The translations under genes were made by a program, and so were the position numbers. The notes beneath the pieces are model-generated. The model worked only from the letters and a program-made list of their open reading frames with translations, ran no database searches and was not told the DNA's origin. This document shows positions 51,624-60,715 of a DNA stretch of 64,000 bases, in pieces. Source of the stretch: JALEFZ01 sp039817415 (GTDB lineage Bacteria > Bacteroidota > Bacteroidia > J057); assembly GCA_039817415.1 (NCBI GenBank), contig JBCBVV010000021.1, positions 34,462 through 98,461 of the forward strand. Reading direction: 5' to 3'. Every line of letters starts with the position of its first letter. Position 1 is the stretch's first letter.

Positions 51624-51810
51624 TGTCAGGCAGCTTCCACAAGGGATCAGTATATAGAACTAGGAGCAGAAAGTCTTTTGATGCCCATTCCTCGAAAACT
51701 ATACTTGTCCCCATAAACCTGTTTTCTTGAATAGTCTGGAGAAGTACAGATTTTCCTTCGAAAGAGTAGGGAAAACCAGGCTACTACCCATTTAGAATAA
51801 AAAGACACCC

Positions 51811-52050
51811 ATGAAATACTATTGTATCCTTGCTTTGGCTTGCCTTTTCTTCTCTTGTGAATTAGAATCTATTGATCTGAAGGAGGAGGTCTCCCTTCCT
51901 AGTCCCGAACCTAGGGTCATCACCATCGAACATTTCTTTATGGACGAAAGCGAAATCACCTCTAGCGAGTGGAAGGATTTTTACTACGAATTTGTGGAAA
52001 ATGATAGTTTAACAAGGAATTTGGAAGAAATCGAGTCAAATTTTGAGTGA
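51811..52050 (+). CDS. Small lipoprotein with GldK-like motif
   Basis: 79 residues: lipoprotein signal (MKYYCILALACLFFSCEL, lipobox FFSC). The C-terminal half FFMDESEITSSEWKDFYYEFVENDS closely resembles the opening of SUMF1/FGE-like proteins of the GldJ/GldK type (FYMDxxEITNxxYRxFVYW), but the rest of that large domain is absent. It stops 30 residues later. It may be a truncated relative, or an independent short protein using the same surface. No T9SS gene is adjacent. Confidence 0.65.
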   Translation: MKYYCILALACLFFSCELESIDLKEEVSLPSPEPRVITIEHFFMDESEITSSEWKDFYYEFVENDSLTRNLEEIESNFE

Positions 52051-52125
52051 GTTGTGGGAAAAAAGGAAAGAAGGCGTTTAATTTGGGCCTGTAAAAATTT
52101 CTGCTCGACTTAAGCAACCCGTTTC

Positions 52126-52971
52126 ATGATCCGCCCACTGCTGATGACCTTGATAGCTGTCCTGGCCTTTTCTTGCCAGAGCAGTGTCCAAAGCACAGAC
52201 TTTACACCTCCCGGCTCCTTTACCAATGGAGTCGAAGGACCTGCGACGGATCAGCAGGGAAACATCTACGCTGTAAATTTCAAAAAACAGGGGACCATAG
52301 GAAAAATCACACCTGATGGGGAATCCTCCATTTTTCTAAGCCTACCTGAAGGGAGCATTGGAAATGGAATCAGATTTGGTGATAGCAGTCAGATGTTCAT
52401 CGCCGACTATACCCAGCATATCATTTGGGAAGTTGATATCACGAATATGGATATGGCGATCTTCGCCCATGACTCTACCGCGAATCAACCTAATGACCTA
52501 GCCATTTCCCCAAACAGAGTCCTCTATGCCAGCGATCCGAACTGGGCGGATAGTACGGGTAAACTTTGGAAAATCAGCTTAGCCAACGGCTTCGAATTGC
52601 TAGAAGAGCAGATGGGAACCACCAACGGGATTGAGGTCAGCCCTAATGGCCAAAAACTATATGTCAATGAATCCATCCAGCGCAACATTTGGATGTATGA
52701 CATTGCGGATGATGGTTCAGTGAGCAATAAGCAATTGTTCCACGCCTTCGAGGACTTTGGATTGGATGGTATGCGCTGTGATAAAGATGGGAATATCTAT
52801 GTCTGCCGATACGGCAAAGGAGTAGTTGCCGTCTTGTCTCCCCAAGGAGAACTCATCAAGGAACTTAAACTCATCGGAGAAAAGCCTACCAACATCACCT
52901 TTAGCCCTGATTACAGCATGGCCTACATTACTATGCAGGATAGAGGATGTCTGGAAAGAGTGAAACTCTAA
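52126..52971 (+). CDS. SMP-30/gluconolactonase-like lipoprotein
   Basis: 281 residues: lipoprotein signal (MIRPLLMTLIAVLAFSCQS, lipobox AFSC). Six-bladed propeller of SMP-30/strictosidine-synthase type: FTNGVEGPATDQQGNIYAVNF, QPNDLAISPNRVLYASDPNWA, TTNGIEVSPNGQKLYVNES, GLDGMRCDKDGNIYVCRYGKG, and NITFSPDYSMAYIT. The Asn/Asp of NGIE, PND and DGMR motifs are the usual metal ligands. Probable lactonase acting outside the cytoplasm. Next to it lies a GNAT gene 8 bases on. Confidence 0.9.
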   Translation: MIRPLLMTLIAVLAFSCQSSVQSTDFTPPGSFTNGVEGPATDQQGNIYAVNFKKQGTIGKITPDGESSIFLSLPEGSIGNGIRFGDSSQMFIADYTQHIIWEVDITNMDMAIFAHDSTANQPNDLAISPNRVLYASDPNWADSTGKLWKISLANGFELLEEQMGTTNGIEVSPNGQKLYVNESIQRNIWMYDIADDGSVSNKQLFHAFEDFGLDGMRCDKDGNIYVCRYGKGVVAVLSPQGELIKELKLIGEKPTNITFSPDYSMAYITMQDRGCLERVKL

Positions 52972-52979
52972 TCCCCATC

Positions 52980-53519
52980 ATGGACCTCCAACCTCGTCTT
53001 GAAAACGAACTTATCTTGCTTCGCCCCCTTAAAGACCGTGATTTTGAAGCCCTTTTTCGTGCCGCACAAGATCCTTTGATTTGGGAACAGCACCCTGCCT
53101 ACAATCGCTACCAAAGAGAAGCCTTTACCCTATTCTTTCAGCAAGCAATTGAGTCCCAAAGGGCCTTTGCCATCATCGACAAAAAAACAAAGACGATTAT
53201 AGGATCAAGTCGATACAACCTACTCCATCAAACAGAGCAAGTAATTGAGATTGGATGGACTTTCTTGGCCCGAACCTACTGGGGTGGTGTGTACAACAAA
53301 GCCCTCAAGCAGCTAATGCTAGATCATATCTTCCAATATGTTGAGGCAGTCGTTTTCTATATAGCTTCGGAAAACAAGCGCTCTCAAGCTGCCAGCCTAA
53401 AACTTGGCGCGAAGGAAGTTAGTCTTACCACATATCCCTACCTTAAGAAGGAAGGGATACACAATGGAATCTTTTTGTTGTCAAAAGAAGATTGGATAGA
53501 TCGCCCAAGCGATTTATAA
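52980..53519 (+). CDS. GNAT acetyltransferase (RimJ/RimL-like)
   Basis: 179 residues from the ATG right after the previous gene's stop. RimL-type pattern: PRLENELILLRPLKDRDFEALFRAAQDPLIWEQHPAYNRYQREAFTLFFQQAI, FAIIDKKTKTIIGSSRYN, IEIGWTFLARTYWGGVYNKALKQLMLDHIF and FYIASENKRSQAASLKLGAKEV. The acetyl-CoA loop reads TYWGGVYNKAL, only partly matching the canonical pattern, as is normal for this subset. Substrate unknown. It is convergent with the Dabb-domain gene with 8 bases between. Confidence 0.86.
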   Translation: MDLQPRLENELILLRPLKDRDFEALFRAAQDPLIWEQHPAYNRYQREAFTLFFQQAIESQRAFAIIDKKTKTIIGSSRYNLLHQTEQVIEIGWTFLARTYWGGVYNKALKQLMLDHIFQYVEAVVFYIASENKRSQAASLKLGAKEVSLTTYPYLKKEGIHNGIFLLSKEDWIDRPSDL

Positions 53520-53527
53520 GAGGCTTA

Positions 53528-53935
53528 CTAATTCGCCCAATAATCCACCACAAATACCTTCTCCAAATGAGGCTGTAAACTCTTTACAAAGGCTTGATGC
53601 TGTGGGTGTGGCGTATATACTTTATCTCTATCCTCCTCTGAGGCGAAAGTAACCAGATAGCAATGGGTAAAATCCTGGTGAAAATTCTCAGGACTATCAT
53701 TCATCCCCCATTCGAAATCCTGAATTTGAGGAATAGCAGCTGGCAAAGCCAAGAAAGCAGCGTGTAGCTTTTCTACCTCCGCTTTGGGAGCATCATCCTT
53801 GAACTTAAACAAGACTACATGTCTCAATACCTTCTTGTCTTCCATAGATTTCTCCATCTTTTTGGCAGTCTCCTGCGCCATGGCTCCGACAAGCAGGCAA
53901 ACCAGTAGACTGATCGTTAATACAATTCTTTTCAT
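53528..53935 (-). CDS. Exported Dabb-domain protein (stress-responsive A/B barrel)
   Basis: 135 residues; start at the ATG of MKRIVLTISLLVCLLVGAMAQ (signal peptide), ten codons after a longer in-frame start. Mature part: KVLRHVVLFKFKDDAPKAEVEKLHAAFLALPAAIPQIQDFEWGMNDSPENFHQDFTHCYLVTFASEEDRDKVYTPHPQHQAFVKSL, a canonical Dabb ferredoxin-like fold. Exported Dabb proteins are common in Bacteroidota, function unknown. Confidence 0.9.
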   Translation of the reverse strand: MKRIVLTISLLVCLLVGAMAQETAKKMEKSMEDKKVLRHVVLFKFKDDAPKAEVEKLHAAFLALPAAIPQIQDFEWGMNDSPENFHQDFTHCYLVTFASEEDRDKVYTPHPQHQAFVKSLQPHLEKVFVVDYWAN

Positions 53936-54164
53936 TGGAAAGTTGTTGTTGATAGGAGTAAACAACTCAATTTTCAGGAAAAATATGGTAGGGAATTAGC
54001 GTGCTTTTGAACAATATTGATCAATGCACCTCTTTATTCGATATCCCCAACCATTTATCAATTCTCTTATCCTTACTTTTGTGCAAGGGATTGTCCTTAA
54101 AAACACTAAACTCTTTCATTCGCAACAGGCATTACGATTTGCCTCATGCACAATCATTATATCT

Positions 54165-54713
54165 ATGAAATTATCATTTAGCCTTCTAGTTCTTCTCTTT
54201 ACCTTAGCGCTACCCACTCAGGCTCAGGTCAATGAATGGTATCAATACAAATCAGAAGAGTTCGGCTACAGCATTTCCTTCCCAGGCGAACCAGAAGCTA
54301 TGGATCAAAAGGTACCTTCCGCTATTGGCGAACTTACGTTAAACATCCAGTATTTTGCGGAGACCAATGAGGGCGCAGAAAACTTCATGTACATGACCAA
54401 CTGTACCACTTATCCTGATGGAGCCCTTAACCTAAGTGATTCAACCGGAAAAAAGGACTTTTTTGATGGAGCTGTAAATGGGGCAACAACCAATGTAAAT
54501 GGCGAACTGATTTCTCAGAAAAAAATCATGCTAGATGGACATGAAGGCCGTGAAATGATGGTAGAGATTCAGGAAGGGACTGTTGTTGTTCTGGCACGTC
54601 TTTATCTTGTAGGCAACCGCATGTACATGCTTCAGACCATGACCCAAAAAGGGAATGAAAACAACAAAATCACCAAGGAATTCATGGATTCCTTCAAGTT
54701 TATCAAGAAATAA
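54165..54713 (+). CDS. Exported hypothetical protein
   Basis: 182 residues; start at the ATG of the signal peptide MKLSFSLLVLLFTLALPTQAQ (a longer frame begins 47 codons upstream with no signal). The mature protein looks like a DUF1795/PsbP-like or LolA-type lipid-handling fold: WYQYKSEEFGYSISFPGEPEAMDQKVPSAIGELTLNIQYFAE...YMTNCTTYPDG, then a late RLYLVGNRMYMLQTMTQKG segment. Such small proteins bind hydrophobic or protein ligands in the periplasm; which one is not known. Terminator follows. Confidence 0.78.
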   Translation: MKLSFSLLVLLFTLALPTQAQVNEWYQYKSEEFGYSISFPGEPEAMDQKVPSAIGELTLNIQYFAETNEGAENFMYMTNCTTYPDGALNLSDSTGKKDFFDGAVNGATTNVNGELISQKKIMLDGHEGREMMVEIQEGTVVVLARLYLVGNRMYMLQTMTQKGNENNKITKEFMDSFKFIKK

Positions 54714-54737
54714 TTGACTACTCATGTTAATGAAAGG

Positions 54738-54766
54738 CCGAATTCTCCAAAGAGTTCGGTTTTTTT
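54738..54766 (+). terminator. Rho-independent terminator
   Basis: CCGAA(TT)CTC and GAGTTCGG make a short GC-rich stem with a small internal bulge, followed by T7. Confidence 0.7.
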
Positions 54767-54887
54767 ACGTTAGAGGCCTATTGACCTCCAACCTTTTGCT
54801 TATAGGTTGGCTAGTTACGTTTGAAGAATGTCCAAATAACAAAACGAAAACAGGGAGGTTTTAAGCTAAAGGCATTTTTTAGTTCCT

Positions 54888-55466
54888 ATGGTAAAAACCG
54901 AGAATTTCGAAAAAGTTGAGGTTACTTCTAAAGAAGAACTACGAGACTGGCTTGAACAACATCATAACCAGGAGAAGAGCATCTGGTTAGTTACCTACAA
55001 AAAGCATATTGAAGACAAATATGTATCGGTTTCAGAGATACTGGATGAAATCCTTTGCGTAGGCTGGATAGATGGGGTCAGAAGAAAACTTGACCTAGAT
55101 CGCACCATGCAACTGATTGGTCCCAGAAAGGCCCAGCATTGGACCAAAACCTACAAAGACAGAGCAGCAAAACTGGAAGAAAAAGGGAGGATGAAAGAAG
55201 CCGGAAGGGCTGCTATTCGCCTTTCAAAGGAAAATGGGCTATGGACCTTCATGGATGATGTCGATGCCTTGTTAAAGCCAGATGATCTTATCAAGGCCCT
55301 TGAAGAACATCCACCTGCTATGACATTTTTCAATGGAATGGGTGATTCCTCCAAAAGATTCGTCCTGCGCTGGATCAAATTGGCCAAAACAGAAAAGACC
55401 AGAGCCAAGAGAATCCTTCAAACTGCAGAATTGGCTCAACAAGGAAAAAAGATTCCCGGAATATAA
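54888..55466 (+). CDS. YdeI/OmpD-associated family protein
   Basis: 192 residues, no signal peptide. The family pattern is clear: VEVTSKEELRDWLEQHHNQEKSIWLVTYKKHIEDKYVSVSEILDEILCVGWIDGVRRKLDLDRTMQLIGPRKAQHWTKTYKDRAAKLEEKGRMKEAG and a late LRWIKLAKTEKTRAKRILQTAELAQQGKK. Known members (YdeI/OmdA) are linked to resistance to antimicrobial peptides in enteric bacteria; a conserved cytoplasmic role is not established. It ends 16 bases from the stop of viaA on the other strand. Confidence 0.88.
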   Translation: MVKTENFEKVEVTSKEELRDWLEQHHNQEKSIWLVTYKKHIEDKYVSVSEILDEILCVGWIDGVRRKLDLDRTMQLIGPRKAQHWTKTYKDRAAKLEEKGRMKEAGRAAIRLSKENGLWTFMDDVDALLKPDDLIKALEEHPPAMTFFNGMGDSSKRFVLRWIKLAKTEKTRAKRILQTAELAQQGKKIPGI

Positions 55467-55481
55467 GCGCTCTTTCTGGTG

Positions 55482-57104
55482 TTATTGTAAGCTTCGTATT
55501 TCCTTGGCCAAGGCACGCATGATTCCCCTGGATGAAGGATCAAAAACCCAATTGGTATCAAACTGCTCTATCACTTCTGCATTGGCATCATCGTGTAGGG
55601 TAAGACTATGAAACTGTGTCCCGTTATTTTGCTGGTGATACCCTATTCTATCCAGAATCTCATCCTCGATTTTGTACATGATAAAATCCGAAATCACCAA
55701 AACATCTGCATCGCGGTAGGATTCACTTTGTAGTTGTCGCAAAGATTCATGCAAAGCCATTGTAATGTCCGTTCCTCCATGGAATGACATTCTCAGGAAA
55801 TCAGCAATTTCATCCAATGACCTTCCAATATCATAGAGATCAATAGTCTGGATATTGGTCGAAAAGTTAATAAGATATGCCCTCCTGTTATCTTTGGCTG
55901 CCATTTTTAGGATAGCAAAGCACAATACTTTCGCAATATGCTCCGGCGTTCCATGCATGGAATCAGACGTATCTACACAAATGATAAAGGGCCCTTTTTC
56001 TTTGAGCTTGGTTCGAAGATTGGTCTCGGTAAACTGATCCTCACTGGTGATCAATTGTTTGTCTTGATATTGGAAAGTTTGCAAGCTTTTGTCTGCAAAT
56101 TTCTTAAGAAATATACTCTCCGTTTCGCTATCGCTCAAGAGGCCTATTTCAGACGAGATGAGGTTATTCAGATCATCACTTTCGTGGACACCTACAATTT
56201 CAGTCTTGTTTTCATTGTCAATCTCCCACTCTTTTCTCACTACGACCCTTTCATATTCCTCTTCTTCTGTGATAATCTCGGCCTCCCGCATTTGTCCCAA
56301 AAGATCTGCCAATTCTCTGACAGAATCCTCCTTCTGAAGCAGGTCGTCATACTTCTCCAACAAATCGAAACTGGTATCCTTCCACAACTCTCTCGACATG
56401 TCCCAATATTTGCCTACATATTCGCCAAAAGGAGAAATCAAATCGTATAGCTTTTGATACTCATCCGCCTTCTTATCCAGTAGGTCTTTAAAGTCCTCCG
56501 CCTCTTCTTCCAATTTCCCTAACTGGAATTCCAATAGTTTGCTGCTCAACAAAGCATCCCATTGTGCCAACAAATCATTGATCACCTCATTGAGCTCATC
56601 TACCTCTTCCTTATTCAAATCTTCGTAGGATCTGTTTTGCAGGATAACCTCTATCTTCTGGCGATGAAAACCCGCATCCAATTCATCCTTTTCATAGGCA
56701 TTGGTGAGAAAATTGATGATGTAGGACCACCTTGCGACAAAATCTCTCAGGGGCATGACAGATGCCGCATTCAACCGCTGGGTTTCATCCTCGAACGGGT
56801 TCTTCTCCCGTATTTTGCCATAGGTTTTTCGAAGCCAATACAAGGTATCCGATGCTACTTGCAACCTTAGGCCTTCTCTTTCCTGAATCAATTGGGTAAG
56901 CAGACCATCTGCAAATAATTTGTCTAGTGCGCGGGTAAAGTATCTGTAATAATTGTCATTGAGATCAGGGGGAATGGGGCTTTCGAGGCCAAGTTTTTGT
57001 TGGAGATATTGAACCAAATACTTTCTAGTTTTGGCATCCAGAATGGCTCCAAATTCAACAAATCGCTCAAATTCCTCTTCTAATTTTTCCTGTGCGACGG
57101 TCAT
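55482..57104 (-). CDS. viaA: VWA-domain protein, ViaA-like
   Basis: 540 residues. The C-terminal von Willebrand factor A domain (about 380-530) holds the metal site: CVDTSDSMHG (DxSxS), FHGGTDITMAL (Thr) and VISDFIM (Asp). The N-terminal two-thirds is helical with coiled-coil parts and acidic tracts. Paired with the RavA ATPase gene by an ATGA overlap of four bases, it is its partner (ViaA). In E. coli the RavA-ViaA pair binds lysine decarboxylase, phospholipid membranes and respiratory complexes and affects aminoglycoside sensitivity. The pair is rarer in Bacteroidota than MoxR-BatA. Confidence 0.9.
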   Translation of the reverse strand: MTVAQEKLEEEFERFVEFGAILDAKTRKYLVQYLQQKLGLESPIPPDLNDNYYRYFTRALDKLFADGLLTQLIQEREGLRLQVASDTLYWLRKTYGKIREKNPFEDETQRLNAASVMPLRDFVARWSYIINFLTNAYEKDELDAGFHRQKIEVILQNRSYEDLNKEEVDELNEVINDLLAQWDALLSSKLLEFQLGKLEEEAEDFKDLLDKKADEYQKLYDLISPFGEYVGKYWDMSRELWKDTSFDLLEKYDDLLQKEDSVRELADLLGQMREAEIITEEEEYERVVVRKEWEIDNENKTEIVGVHESDDLNNLISSEIGLLSDSETESIFLKKFADKSLQTFQYQDKQLITSEDQFTETNLRTKLKEKGPFIICVDTSDSMHGTPEHIAKVLCFAILKMAAKDNRRAYLINFSTNIQTIDLYDIGRSLDEIADFLRMSFHGGTDITMALHESLRQLQSESYRDADVLVISDFIMYKIEDEILDRIGYHQQNNGTQFHSLTLHDDANAEVIEQFDTNWVFDPSSRGIMRALAKEIRSLQ

Positions 57105-58660
57105 AGGCTTTCGTAGGCATATCTGGCTTTCTCCAATCTCAATTTCAGACCACGTAGGTTCTCTCTTACTTCACCTAAATTCGCCATGACGATATCTGCC
57201 ATCTTGGCTGGCACAAATACATTTTTCCGCAAATGGGCGAATTCTTCTGGAGTGTCCTCAGATAGTCTTTCTTGTTGTGAAACGATATAGTCCAAGAGCT
57301 TATCATATCGCTCATTCCAATGGGCTGCAACTAACTTATGCGGCTTTTTGTAGATCACTTCCTTTTTCTCTACCTGATGGCACTCCAGGTCATACTGGTA
57401 CTCGATAGAGTTGTGAACAATGTCGATGGAATGAGCACGTTGTGATTTTTTCATGCTCAATCTATGTCGTAAGACTTGGTCCTTATCAAAGACATTGACG
57501 ATCTGAAAGTCTGTTGTATTAAGATTGGTATACTCAGAAATCTTGATCAACTCGCCTTGGAACTGCTTTTCTTTCTGCAAAATGTGGTAGAAAAGGTCCT
57601 GAACAGGAAGTAGCCTATCCTCTGCCTGTACGCGTTTGATTCTAGTCTCTTCTTCTACCTCTTGCTCAAATTGAGCGACCTCTTTTCTCAACATATTGAG
57701 ATTGATAGAGATCGAATAACCATGCTTACGAATGGTCTCACTAACAATTTCCTGAATTTCATTGAGTTGAGAAGGATGTCCCCACAAGGCATGAACCATG
57801 AGGAAACAATCCATTAAATCCACTTGAGAACGTCCATTAAGAAAAGCGGAGGTTCGAAGCAATCGGACGATTTTCTTCCAGCGTCGATCGTAAATATGCA
57901 GGGAAGGAGTCTCTTTATTGGGCTTGGCGTTCTCCTGCTCAATTTTGGCGCGAATCACCTGTATGCTATTCAAGACCTCGTTGGGCACTTCTATCTGGTC
58001 AATGGTAGCACTCCAGTTTGCCAGTTCATCTTGCCCGATCTTAGTTTCGCGACTCAGATGATCCACATAAACATCTTGGGTATCCGTGATCATGTCCAAG
58101 AAGTTTCTCTTATCCTGTATGCCCCCCATTTCATAGCGAACCAACAGCCGGTCCCACAAAGGAGAAAAGCTTTCCCGAGTGGGAGGCAATTCGTTGGAGG
58201 CAGTAATGATTGCTTTGATATCTACCTGAATTTCCTGCTCTCCATTTCGATAAATCTTCTCATTCAAAATGGTTAGAAGGGCATTTTGAATAGCAGAACC
58301 CGACTTCCAAATTTCATCCAGAAAGACAATGTTAGCACCGGGTAAATACTTATCTGTTATCCTTTCGTATTTGTCTTCTTCCTTGAGTTTCTTGATGGAA
58401 ACCGGCCCAAATATCTCATCAGGTGTGGAGAATTTACTCATCAGGTATTCGAAAGAAGTTCCATCTCGGAAGGCATATTTCAGCCTTCTGGCGATCAAAC
58501 TTTTGCCTACACCGGGAGGGCCCAAAAGAAATATACTTTCGCCCGCAATGGCACTCAATAAGGCTAGTTTCATGGCTTCTTCGCGCTCATATAAGCCTTC
58601 AGTCAAGCCATCCAACAAGGAAACAACTCTGCTTCGAATATCTATCGTAGTGGAATTCAT
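57101..58660 (-). CDS. ravA: MoxR-family AAA+ ATPase, RavA-like
   Basis: 519 residues. The start is the ATG of MNSTTIDIRSRVVSLLDGL; a TTG five codons upstream is an alternative. Walker A GPPGVGKS (47-54), FEYLMSKFSTPDEIFGPVSI (pore/RavA-specific), Walker B IVFLDEIWKS (111-120), sensor ASNELPP (154-160). Sequence follows RavA closely through LLTILNEKIYRNGE, and the C-terminal 200 residues are the RavA-type lid, with a coiled-coil (EEVEEETRIKRVQAEDRLLPVQDLFYHILQKE). ATP-driven remodelling of a partner together with ViaA is expected. RavA lies upstream of viaA as in E. coli. Confidence 0.9.
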   Translation of the reverse strand: MNSTTIDIRSRVVSLLDGLTEGLYEREEAMKLALLSAIAGESIFLLGPPGVGKSLIARRLKYAFRDGTSFEYLMSKFSTPDEIFGPVSIKKLKEEDKYERITDKYLPGANIVFLDEIWKSGSAIQNALLTILNEKIYRNGEQEIQVDIKAIITASNELPPTRESFSPLWDRLLVRYEMGGIQDKRNFLDMITDTQDVYVDHLSRETKIGQDELANWSATIDQIEVPNEVLNSIQVIRAKIEQENAKPNKETPSLHIYDRRWKKIVRLLRTSAFLNGRSQVDLMDCFLMVHALWGHPSQLNEIQEIVSETIRKHGYSISINLNMLRKEVAQFEQEVEEETRIKRVQAEDRLLPVQDLFYHILQKEKQFQGELIKISEYTNLNTTDFQIVNVFDKDQVLRHRLSMKKSQRAHSIDIVHNSIEYQYDLECHQVEKKEVIYKKPHKLVAAHWNERYDKLLDYIVSQQERLSEDTPEEFAHLRKNVFVPAKMADIVMANLGEVRENLRGLKLRLEKARYAYESL

Positions 58661-58754
58661 ATACTGGTTTGGCAAGATGCTTCTTGAAAAAACATCTCTG
58701 TTTTCATTTTATCTTCCAACCCAAAAACAAGGGATTGGTTCGTTGAATAATAGA

Positions 58755-59639
58755 TTATCCAAAATGGTGTTTACCTAGCTTCACAAGTTGGATCAGATAA
58801 GGACCAAAGGTATCCATATTGGTAAGATAAAGAGTCCGGCTATGATACTCACCTCCAGTACGAAAGCTAAGGAACATGATTCGTTCAGATTGACTTTCAC
58901 GCTCCTCTCTCACCTGTTCGATATCTTTCCAGGGAATAAGCCCATACTTTTCCTGTACCAATTCTAGTCCGCTTTGATTCAATATCAATTGGGGTTCCTT
59001 TTTTTGAATGGCCTTTATCCTTTGGGGCAGGGTCATATGCTCATTGTACTTGAAGGGGACAGCATAAAAAATAATACCAGCTATCAAGAGTGCTAGTGCA
59101 AAGTAGAATTCTGGCTTTCCTACCTCAATAAATAGCATACCCAACAAGCCAAAGGCAGGAACAATGGCCATGAGCAAAGTCCCAGATAGAATTTTCAAGG
59201 ATGATTGGTAGACTATCTTTTCTTCTTGTAAGAATGTTTCTTTTTCTTCCAGACGAGAAAGAAGCAACTCCCATTTTTGTTTTCCTTTCGAGGAGGCGAA
59301 AAACGTATTGGCAAAAAAGGCCTCCATCCCTTTAGCTTCTGGATTAGGCATGATAAACCAGCCTATCGCTTTGGCTTGTAAATCAATCGGATCATTTACT
59401 TTTGAAAAGGCCCAAATTCGCCAGGGATGAAAGGACATCATCCACCATAAGGTGCCTAGAATTCCTCCTATCAACAAGCCTCCAAAGAAAACGGCCGGCT
59501 CAGGAATGGGAAACTCCATGTCGGTATTCTCCAGTAAGAAGGCTACCGACCCCACTGTTCCGAAAAAAAGAAAGGCTGCTGGAAATACGACAAGCAAAAA
59601 ACCAACCCTTGTTGCCTTCTTAGTAGAGATATAGGACAT
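58755..59639 (-). CDS. Four-helix membrane protein with PH-like C-terminus (hypothetical)
   Basis: 294 residues. Hydrophobic helices at about 12-35, 48-66, 148-170 and 178-195. Between the second and third is a ~90-residue cytoplasmic part (RIWAFSKVNDPIDLQAKAIGWFIMPNPEAKGMEAFFANTFFASSKGKQKWELLLSRLEEKE). The last 90 residues (ELVQEKYGLIPWKDIEQVREERESQSERIMFLSFRTG) look like a bacterial PH domain (YcxB/EbsA-like). Function unknown. Follows ravA upstream by ~95 bases and may not be part of the same transcript. Confidence 0.72.
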   Translation of the reverse strand: MSYISTKKATRVGFLLVVFPAAFLFFGTVGSVAFLLENTDMEFPIPEPAVFFGGLLIGGILGTLWWMMSFHPWRIWAFSKVNDPIDLQAKAIGWFIMPNPEAKGMEAFFANTFFASSKGKQKWELLLSRLEEKETFLQEEKIVYQSSLKILSGTLLMAIVPAFGLLGMLFIEVGKPEFYFALALLIAGIIFYAVPFKYNEHMTLPQRIKAIQKKEPQLILNQSGLELVQEKYGLIPWKDIEQVREERESQSERIMFLSFRTGGEYHSRTLYLTNMDTFGPYLIQLVKLGKHHFG

Positions 59640-59725
59640 AGAATACTGTTAAGGTTTTGCAAAATAGAACCTGAGCGACAAAGTGAAGAAGGAAATTCCA
59701 TCAATTTCTGGAAAAAGATCAAAGT

Positions 59726-60511
59726 ATGAGTAACATGAATAAGAAAATTGCATTCCTGGTCATGGCTGTATTCGCCTTATTGTCCATTTCCCTCTTGGTA
59801 GGGATGAAATCCTCAGAGGAGCCACTCTCAGAAACTACAGATACCTCATTCGCTGTGGTGGAATTATTCACCTCCCAAGGCTGTTCTAGTTGCCCTCCAG
59901 CAGATAGACTACTCACCCAAATCCTTAAAGAAGCAGAATCTACTGGCAAACAGATAATTCCCCTTTCTTTTCATGTGGATTACTGGAATTATTTAGGGTG
60001 GAAGGACCCCTATTCTTCTTCAGCTTATTCGGTTAGGCAAAGAACCTACGCGCAGAAACTTCAATCTGGAGTTTACACGCCTCAAATGGTCTTCAATGGG
60101 AGTGAAGAATGTGTAGGCTCGAATAAATACAAAGTGGAATCACTGATCACAAAGGTTCGCCAGAAACAATTGACTCATGACATAGAATTTGAGATGGTCT
60201 ACATGAAGGAGGTCAATGCATGGCGGGTTGATTATGAGGTCAAGGGTCATGAAAAGACTGACAAACTCAACGTTGCGCTGGTTGAAAGAAACATCGAAAC
60301 ACAAGTCAAACGAGGAGAAAACCATGGTAGAAAACTCCATCACGAGAATGTGGTCAGGAAATTTCATGTCCTAGATCTCAAGGATGCCAAAGGAAGCGTC
60401 GTACTAGATCTACCCAAGGACTTCAAGAAAAAGGATGGTTATGTCTATCTCTACAGCCAAGATGGGAGAAGTTGGGCGGTAGAAGGAGCTGCCAGAAAGA
60501 AATTGATATAA
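59726..60511 (+). CDS. DUF1223 thioredoxin-like exported protein
   Basis: 261 residues with a signal/anchor (MNKKIAFLVMAVFALLSISLLVG; the ATG three codons before is equivalent). The DUF1223 hallmark is present: VVELFTSQGCSSCPPADRLL with a CxxC-like CSSCPP pair, followed by HVDYWNYLGWKDPYSSSAYSVRQRTYAQKLQSGVYTPQMVFNG. The conserved Cys pair and aromatic W residues suggest a thiol-redox fold in the periplasm, but no activity is known. The C-terminal half is beta-rich. Terminator follows. Confidence 0.88.
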   Translation: MSNMNKKIAFLVMAVFALLSISLLVGMKSSEEPLSETTDTSFAVVELFTSQGCSSCPPADRLLTQILKEAESTGKQIIPLSFHVDYWNYLGWKDPYSSSAYSVRQRTYAQKLQSGVYTPQMVFNGSEECVGSNKYKVESLITKVRQKQLTHDIEFEMVYMKEVNAWRVDYEVKGHEKTDKLNVALVERNIETQVKRGENHGRKLHHENVVRKFHVLDLKDAKGSVVLDLPKDFKKKDGYVYLYSQDGRSWAVEGAARKKLI

Positions 60512-60540
60512 AGAGATTTTCCCTTTCAAATAGCAAATAG

Positions 60541-60567
60541 AGGCGTACTTCGGTACGTCTTTTTTTA
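60541..60567 (+). terminator. Rho-independent terminator with TTCG loop
   Basis: AGGCGTAC and GTACGTCT make an 8-bp stem (one G-U pair) capped by the stable TTCG tetraloop, followed by T7. It closes the DUF1223 gene. Confidence 0.92.
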
Positions 60568-60715
60568 TACATCTTGATCAAAGATACCGTCAAAAAACAC
60601 ATTAACACTTTTTAATATGAAAATATTTTAAAATATTTTCACTCGTGCTGTCCAATCCTTCTTTTTCCGTTCGACATAAGCACAAAACCATTATTCACAT
60701 CAAAACAACAAAAAG

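Noticed and set aside
55938..56450. 170-codon plus-strand frame opposite viaA
   Set aside because: It lies within the VWA gene, whose domains and catalytic motifs are clear. The frame's Leu/Phe/Ile-rich make-up is what antisense reading of acidic helical protein gives.
57824..58778. Two plus-strand frames of ~150 codons opposite ravA
   Set aside because: Antisense to the Walker motifs of RavA; no conserved motif or signal of their own.
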